Below are positions 8,195-11,695 of a stretch of DNA of 11,695 nt, piece by piece. Location of the stretch: NCBI GenBank assembly GCA_003252145.1, contig QKDJ01000133.1, forward strand, positions 1-11,695. Direction: 5' to 3'. The translations under genes and the position numbers were made by a program. Within the stretch, counting starts at the first letter, position 1; every line of letters starts with the position of its first letter. The DNA comes from Azovibrio restrictus. GTDB taxonomy: Bacteria > Pseudomonadota > Gammaproteobacteria > Burkholderiales > Rhodocyclaceae. The notes beneath the pieces were generated by a model that worked only from the letters and a program-made list of their open reading frames with translations, did no database searches and was not told the DNA's origin.

Positions 8195-8210
8195 TGGTTT
8201 TGCAAAACCA
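8195..8210. promoter_or_regulatory. Perfect 16-bp palindrome, candidate operator
   Basis: TGGTTTTGCAAAACCA is a perfect palindrome with no spacer, about 102 bases upstream of the dehydrogenase ATG and about 60 bases upstream of its candidate -10. An uninterrupted 16-base dyad suggests a site for a dimeric regulator. The outer TGGT/ACCA recalls GntR/FadR-family sites, some of which control lactate and glycolate oxidation, but the internal spacing differs, so the regulator is not assigned. Confidence 0.4.
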
Positions 8211-8224
8211 CAGAAAGACCATGA

Positions 8225-8258
8225 AAAAACCCTGTCGCCAAGGGCAGACAGGGTTTTT
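8225..8258. terminator. Intrinsic terminator of the bacteriohemerythrin gene, bidirectional in form
   Basis: AAAAACCCTGTC (8225-8236) pairs perfectly with GACAGGGTTTTT (8247-8258), with a short GCC/GGC continuation inside the loop. On the minus strand the GC stem is followed by six T and it lies 33 bases beyond the bacteriohemerythrin stop, the expected place. The A tract on the other side would let it also stop plus-strand transcripts. Confidence 0.9.
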
Positions 8259-8291
8259 GGGGGCTTACCGGACAAACCCGGCACCCGGGGT

Positions 8292-8723
8292 TTACCAGAA
8301 CTTGCGCAGCCAGGATTTCTTGACGCCACGCTTCAGGAGCACGGGGGCGTACTGGGTATCCTTTTCCTGGATGTGCTGGATCAGCCAATCCCGCAGCAGG
8401 CTGAAGAGTTCCATGCTGACGCTGGCGTCACCACCGCGGAAACGCTTGTCGATGGCCAGAACCCGCTCCACGAAGACATCGTGACCCTTCTTGTGGTTTT
8501 CGTAGTCCTCGTACTCGAACATGCGCAGCAGGCATTCTTCGATGGCGAAGTGCACCTTGGTGTAGTCGATGACCTCGAAGATCACCTGGGCAACTTCTTC
8601 ATTGCTGCCCTTGCGCACCAGGGTGGTGTAAAAGTTGTTGATGAGTGCAACCAGCTTTTTGTGCTGCTCGTCGATTTCCTGAATACCGATTTCGTACTCG
8701 GGCTTCCACGTGATGACATCCAC
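8292..8723 (-). CDS. Bacteriohemerythrin, single-domain non-haem di-iron O2-binding protein
   Basis: The product is a 143-residue cytoplasmic hemerythrin. All seven iron ligands of the family are present in the right order: H21, H58 and E62 (HxxxE), H77 and H81 (HxxxH), H117 and D122 (HxxxxD). The opening I-T-W-x-x-x-x-E-I-G-I-Q-E-I-D-E-Q-H is the classic start. These proteins bind O2 reversibly and are thought to store, sense or deliver oxygen in microaerophilic and denitrifying bacteria. I place the start at GTG 8723 because AAGGAG lies 9 bases upstream of it; an in-frame TTG at 8744 would put that ribosome-binding site inside the coding region. The gene is closed by the terminator at 8225-8258 and is divergent from the 101-residue protein gene across 217 bases. 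I could not define its promoter with confidence. Confidence 0.95.
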   Translation of the reverse strand: MDVITWKPEYEIGIQEIDEQHKKLVALINNFYTTLVRKGSNEEVAQVIFEVIDYTKVHFAIEECLLRMFEYEDYENHKKGHDVFVERVLAIDKRFRGGDASVSMELFSLLRDWLIQHIQEKDTQYAPVLLKRGVKKSWLRKFW

Positions 8724-8940
8724 TGTGAGTATCTCCTTGATCAAGTTCCGTGGTTCAGCAATTTAGATACCAGCATTAAAAATTAGGGATTTGCCGTAAA
8801 GTGGGGCGCAGCCTTGGGCTCGATTGTAACGGACACAACGTGAATGTCATGCATAAGACAAAAGATGTACAAAAATGCGAGTTTTTTCCGGGGTTTGAAA
8901 TTTGCTGTATTCCAGGATTTTGGAGCAAAGGAGTTAAGTT

Positions 8941-9246
8941 ATGAGTCGTAAGGACGCAGGGTGTCCCCTTTGTGGCGCCCAGGTGACGGCCATGGAATGG
9001 CTGGATGCGAGTACCGAAGTGGTGGATGCCCACGTCCAGGTACTGGCGGCTGTCTGTCCCCATTGCCAGGGCCGCTTGCAGGTCCAGTTGCAGGACGAAG
9101 GTATTGCCCTGGGTTATTTGGCGGGAGGCGAGAGCAATCGGTTCGAGTCGGCCCTGAACCTGCCTTGCGCTGGACTACAGGTGGAGCAAGAGGAGGATGG
9201 TCTGCGGGTGAGCTTGGCTGACCGGGTCTGGCAATTCACCGAGTGA
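8941..9246 (+). CDS. Small putative zinc-ribbon protein of unknown function
   Basis: This 101-residue protein is not one I recognise. It has two cysteine pairs, C8-P-L-C11 and C39-P-H-C42, about 28 residues apart, the pattern of a zinc ribbon or rubredoxin-like knuckle; the rest (43-101) looks beta-rich and acidic, with a further C76. No signal peptide or membrane helix is seen. It is a real gene by its strong ribosome-binding site (AAGGAG, 7 bases before ATG) and GC-rich codon use. It is divergent from bacteriohemerythrin, with which it may share a regulatory region, and ends 2 bases from the convergent yqaA-type gene. A metal-binding or nucleic-acid-binding role is possible, but nothing in the sequence decides it. 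Confidence 0.8.
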   Translation: MSRKDAGCPLCGAQVTAMEWLDASTEVVDAHVQVLAAVCPHCQGRLQVQLQDEGIALGYLAGGESNRFESALNLPCAGLQVEQEEDGLRVSLADRVWQFTE

Positions 9247-9248
9247 TT

Positions 9249-9671
9249 TCAGAGCAGTGCGCCCTGGCCCACCAGGGCGTAACGCAGGGCTTTACCCAAG
9301 GCCATGAACAGCAGGCAGGGCAGCCAGTGCAGTTTCAACCAGCCGGCGGCCAGGCACAGGGCATCGCCGATGATGGGCGCCCAGGACAAGACTAGTCCGG
9401 CCGGGCCCCAGGACTCCAGTCGTTCCCGGTGGGGCAGGGTGTCCAGTCTCTGCCACTTGGGCAGGTAGCGGCCGCAGGCATAGGAGGTCATGCCGCCCAG
9501 GGTGTTGCCCACGGTGGCCAGGCCCAGGGCGGGCCAGAATTGCTCCGGGTGTAGTTTCAGGAAACCGAACAACAACAGTTCCGATCCCCCGGGCAGTACT
9601 GTGGCGGACAGGAAACTGGACAGGAAAATGCCCCAAAGCCCCTGTTCCGCCGTGACGTTCAGCCATTCCAC
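9249..9671 (-). CDS. yqaA: YqaA/DedA-family small membrane protein
   Basis: The product is a 140-residue inner-membrane protein of the SNARE-associated/DedA superfamily, YqaA branch. Visible signatures are FLSATVLPGGSE (20-31), GNTLGGMTSYACGR (55-68), W-A-P-I-I-G-D-A-L-C (97-106) followed by AAGW, and GKALRY (126-131). Hydrophobic segments lie at about 12-40, 46-66, 92-110 and 115-135. Length fits the YqaA branch, which is shorter than full DedA proteins. DedA relatives are linked to lipid flipping and membrane homeostasis; the YqaA role itself is not known. The start is GTG at 9671 with AAGGGA 9 bases upstream; an ATG at 9666 is in another frame. The gene is divergent from ilvA, with only 38 bases between the start codons, so its promoter must lie inside the ilvA coding region. 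Confidence 0.88.
   Translation of the reverse strand: MEWLNVTAEQGLWGIFLSSFLSATVLPGGSELLLFGFLKLHPEQFWPALGLATVGNTLGGMTSYACGRYLPKWQRLDTLPHRERLESWGPAGLVLSWAPIIGDALCLAAGWLKLHWLPCLLFMALGKALRYALVGQGALL
9260..9279. other. Strong stem-loop at the convergent gene junction
   Basis: CGCCCTGG (9260-9267) pairs perfectly with CCAGGGCG (9272-9279) around a 4-base loop. It sits 13 bases beyond the stop of the 101-residue protein gene, inside the last codons of the yqaA-type gene. No T run follows on either strand, so it may act as an mRNA 3' stabiliser or partial terminator for the plus-strand gene. Confidence 0.4.
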
Positions 9672-9681
9672 CCTATAGAAT
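9652..9681 (+). promoter_or_regulatory. Candidate ilvA promoter overlapping the 5' end of the yqaA-type gene
   Basis: GTGACG (9652-9657, 4/6 of TTGACA) and TAGAAT (9676-9681, 5/6 of TATAAT) are 18 bases apart. Transcription would start near 9688, giving a leader of about 22 bases to the ATG at 9710. The -35 lies within yqaA coding sequence and the -10 overlaps the yqaA ribosome-binding site on the other strand. The fit is moderate. Confidence 0.4.
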
Positions 9682-9709
9682 CCCTTCTTTGCCTCGAAAA
9701 AGAACCGTC

Positions 9710-11242
9710 ATGCCCCCGGATTACCTGCAGAAGATCCTCAATGCCCAGGTTTACGACCTGGCCGTGGAAACCCCTCTGGATTTCGCATCCAACCTCTCTG
9801 CCCGGGCCGGCAACCGAATTTACCTCAAACGGGAAGACATGCAGCCCGTGTTTTCCTTCAAGCTGCGGGGCGCCTACAACAAGATCGCCAATCTTTCCGC
9901 CGAGAAGCTCAAGCGGGGCGTGATCTGCGCCTCGGCAGGCAACCACGCTCAGGGTGTGGCCATGTCCGCTGCCCACCTGGGCTGCCGGGCGGTGATCGTC
10001 ATGCCCACCACCACCCCGGCCATCAAGGTGGAAGCGGTGAAGAAGCGGGGCGGCGAGGTGGTGCTGGCCGGTGACTCCTACGATGAGGCCTACGCCCACG
10101 CCCTGGAATTGGAAAAGCAGGAAAAGCTGACCTTCGTCCATCCTTTCGATGACCCGGACGTGATTGCCGGCCAAGGCACCATCGGCCTGGAGATCCTGCG
10201 CCAACATTCCCGCCATGACGGCAAGCTGCACGCCATTTTCGTGGCCATCGGCGGCGGCGGTCTGGCGGCGGGGGTGGCGGCTTACATCAAGGCGGTGCGC
10301 CCGGAGGTGAAGGTGATTGGCGTGGAGACCTTCGACGCCGATGCCATGAAGCGTTCCATTGCCGCCGGCAAGCGGGTGCGTCTGGATCAGGTGGGCCTGT
10401 TCGCTGACGGCACGGCGGTGAAATACGTGGGCGAGGAAACCTTCCGGGTCTGCAAGGAACTGCTGGACGACATCATCCTGGTGGATACGGATGCCATATG
10501 CGCCGCCATCAAGGACGTGTTCGAGGACACCCGTTCCATTCTCGAACCTTCCGGAGCCCTGGCCCTGGCCGGGGCCAAGGAGTACGCCCGTCAGAACAAG
10601 TTGAAGGACAAGGTGCTGGTGGCTGTGGCTTCCGGAGCCAATACCAATTTCGACCGCCTGCGTTTCGTGGCTGAACGGGCCGAGATCGGCGAGCAGCGGG
10701 AAGCCGTGCTGGCTGTGACCCTGCCCGAGCAACCCGGAGCCTACAAGAAATTCTTGTCCCTGATCGGCAAGCGCAGCATTACCGAATTCAATTACCGTTA
10801 CCACGAGCGGGCCCAGGCCCATGTGTATGTGGGCATGCAGGTGGGCAGCCGGGCGGAATCCCTGAAGCTGGTGGAAAGCCTGAAAAAGCACGGCTATCCC
10901 ACCCTGGACCTGTCCGAGGATGAAACCGCCAAGCTGCACGTGCGCCACATGGTGGGCGGTCATGCGCCCCAGGTGCGGGAGGGGGGCATGAGCGAACTGG
11001 TGTATCGCTTCGAGTTCCCGGAACGGCCCGGTGCCCTGATGAATTTCCTCAACCAGATGAGCGCCGGCTGGAACATCAGCCTGTTCCACTACCGCAATCA
11101 TGGGGCCGACACGGCCCGGGTGCTGGTGGGCATGCAGGTGCCTCCGGCAGATATGAAGAATTTCCAGGCCTTCCTGGACAAGCTCGGTTACCAGTGCAGC
11201 AATGAGACGGAAAACCCGGTGTACAAGCTGTTCCTGGGGTGA
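9710..11242 (+). CDS. ilvA: Biosynthetic threonine ammonia-lyase (threonine deaminase)
   Basis: The enzyme converts L-threonine to 2-oxobutanoate and ammonia, the first committed step of isoleucine synthesis, in the cytoplasm as a tetramer. The fold-type II PLP domain (about 1-325) has K51 of SFKLRGAYNK as the Schiff-base lysine, SAGNHAQG at 75-82, the phosphate-binding loop GGGGLAAG at 181-188, and SGAN at 308-311. Two ACT-like regulatory domains follow (about 331-410 and 428-506), the arrangement of isoleucine-inhibited, valine-activated IlvA rather than the catabolic TdcB, which lacks this long C-terminus. The length, 510 residues, fits. I chose the ATG at 9710; an in-frame TTG at 9689 would add 7 residues but has no ribosome-binding site and coincides with the likely transcription start. 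The site before the ATG (AAAAAGAA) is weak. It is followed on the same strand by cysK after 123 bases. Confidence 0.96.
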   Translation: MPPDYLQKILNAQVYDLAVETPLDFASNLSARAGNRIYLKREDMQPVFSFKLRGAYNKIANLSAEKLKRGVICASAGNHAQGVAMSAAHLGCRAVIVMPTTTPAIKVEAVKKRGGEVVLAGDSYDEAYAHALELEKQEKLTFVHPFDDPDVIAGQGTIGLEILRQHSRHDGKLHAIFVAIGGGGLAAGVAAYIKAVRPEVKVIGVETFDADAMKRSIAAGKRVRLDQVGLFADGTAVKYVGEETFRVCKELLDDIILVDTDAICAAIKDVFEDTRSILEPSGALALAGAKEYARQNKLKDKVLVAVASGANTNFDRLRFVAERAEIGEQREAVLAVTLPEQPGAYKKFLSLIGKRSITEFNYRYHERAQAHVYVGMQVGSRAESLKLVESLKKHGYPTLDLSEDETAKLHVRHMVGGHAPQVREGGMSELVYRFEFPERPGALMNFLNQMSAGWNISLFHYRNHGADTARVLVGMQVPPADMKNFQAFLDKLGYQCSNETENPVYKLFLG

Positions 11243-11259
11243 TTTCCCAAAATCGGTAT

Positions 11260-11273
11260 AAACAAAGTTGTTT
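11260..11273. repeat. AT-rich dyad in the ilvA-cysK gap
   Basis: AAACAA-AG-TTGTTT is a perfect 6-base inverted repeat with a 2-base centre, embedded in the AT-rich stretch from 11256 to 11293, which contrasts with the GC-rich surroundings. TATAAC (11275-11280) and TATAGA (near 11333) are possible -10 elements for cysK, both without a good -35, as can occur at CysB-activated promoters. Stacking of an RNA hairpin here would be weak, so a terminator for ilvA is unlikely. Confidence 0.3.
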
Positions 11274-11365
11274 TTATAACTTGAGGCAATAAATATCTGC
11301 CCAAGCGTTCTTTGCAGTGGGGAGTCAGCCTTATAGACTGGGCTCATTCCAACAGGAGAACTCTC

Positions 11366-11695
11366 ATGAACATCGCCAACAATGTCACCGAACTGGTGGG
11401 CAATACCCCTCTGGTCCGTCTCAACAAGCTGACCGAAGGTCTGAAGGCCACCGTGGCCGTGAAGCTGGAATTCCTGAATCCGGCCCACAGCGTCAAGGAC
11501 CGGATCGCCGTGGCCATGATCGACGCAGCCCAGGCGGCCGGCAAGATCGGCCCCGACACCGTGATTCTGGAGCCCACCTCCGGCAATACGGGCATTGGTC
11601 TGGCCATGGTCTGTGCCGCCCGGGGCATCAAGTGTGCCTTCGTCATGCCCGAAACCATGAGCCGGGAACGGCGTCTGCTCCTGAAGGCTTACGGT
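11366..11695 (+). CDS. cysK: Cysteine synthase (O-acetylserine sulfhydrylase), 3' end cut by window edge
   Basis: The first 110 codons are present. The protein uses PLP to make L-cysteine from O-acetylserine and sulfide. It opens with [16 protein letters not shown]; the Schiff-base lysine is K44 in [11 protein letters not shown], and the substrate-binding loop [10 protein letters not shown] starts at 71; [11 protein letters not shown] follows near 93, as in the family. Family members are 300-320 residues, so about two thirds are missing. The ATG has AGGAG seven bases upstream. The sequence fits CysK-type (CysA synthase) enzymes better than CysM, but the distinguishing region is largely outside the window. 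It lies downstream of ilvA, a distant structural relative of the same PLP fold type; the 123-base gap with its AT-rich segment suggests a separate promoter. Confidence 0.93.
   Translation, partial: MNIANNVTELVGNTPLVRLNKLTEGLKATVAVKLEFLNPAHSVKDRIAVAMIDAAQAAGKIGPDTVILEPTSGNTGIGLAMVCAARGIKCAFVMPETMSRERRLLLKAYG

Noticed and set aside
8736..8745. CTTGATCAAG palindrome before bacteriohemerythrin as a possible FNR site.
   Set aside because: An FNR site needs TTGAT-N4-ATCAA; here the half-sites overlap with no spacer, and the element coincides with the ribosome-binding site, which explains part of it.
9292..9666. Open frame on the minus strand starting with ATG at 9666, overlapping the yqaA-type gene.
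   Set aside because: It is out of frame with the DedA-type motifs and its product is arginine/glycine/histidine-rich shadow sequence.
9659..11488. A 609-codon open frame on the minus strand, antisense to ilvA and cysK.
   Set aside because: It overlaps two clearly recognised PLP enzymes and spans the gap between them, and it has the same shadow composition (H, G, Q rich) with no family features.
1..11695. Mobile elements, CRISPR arrays, toxin-antitoxin pairs, tRNA genes or a defence system.
   Set aside because: No transposase or integrase motif, no regularly spaced repeats, no tRNA-like cloverleaf and no defence-type gene cluster was seen; the gene content is core metabolism and signalling.

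Overview
This GC-rich window reads as ordinary chromosomal DNA of a betaproteobacterium, most likely a Rhodocyclales-type organism (Azospira/Dechloromonas-like). That placement is an inference from the gene set (PhoB/PhoR, a giant DUF3683 FAD/Fe-S dehydrogenase, a single-domain bacteriohemerythrin, a DUF971 protein, IlvA with two C-terminal ACT-like domains) and from codon use, not from a search. I see no insertion sequence, phage gene, tRNA, rRNA or CRISPR array, and nothing that looks recently transferred.

Layout. The left edge (1-341, minus) holds the N-terminal 113 residues of a DUF971 protein. It is divergent from phoB-phoR (465-2506, plus), the phosphate-starvation two-component system. 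A Pho box and -10 element sit upstream of phoB, so the operon is probably autoregulated. phoR converges on an uncharacterised 536-residue protein (2507-4117, minus) with faint PilZ-like (c-di-GMP receptor) motifs; the two stop codons abut with no base between them. Upstream of that gene lie two inverted repeats in tandem, one of them CIRCE-like with a shortened spacer. Next is a 1291-residue minus-strand protein (4218-8093) fusing a DUF3683 region, a GlcD/Dld-type FAD dehydrogenase, two 4Fe-4S motifs and two CCG domains: a one-polypeptide D-2-hydroxyacid (lactate/glycolate-type) oxidoreductase. Its upstream region carries a perfect 16-bp palindrome and two hairpins.

A strong intrinsic terminator (8225-8258) closes the bacteriohemerythrin gene (8292-8723, minus). 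That gene is divergent from a small 101-residue CxxC/CxxC putative zinc-ribbon protein (8941-9246, plus). The latter runs convergently, with a 2-base gap, into a YqaA/DedA-type membrane protein (9249-9671, minus). From 9710 rightward come ilvA (threonine ammonia-lyase, first step of isoleucine synthesis) and the first 110 codons of a cysteine synthase, cysK, cut by the window edge. Both are PLP enzymes of amino-acid biosynthesis on the same strand.

The genes form several small independent transcription units rather than one system. I found no convincing undescribed multi-gene system. The items most worth a second look are the 536-residue protein with its CIRCE-like upstream dyad, the palindrome and hairpins before the dehydrogenase, the possible hairpin-shortened ribosome-binding site of the dehydrogenase, and the tightly packed convergent and divergent gene junctions.
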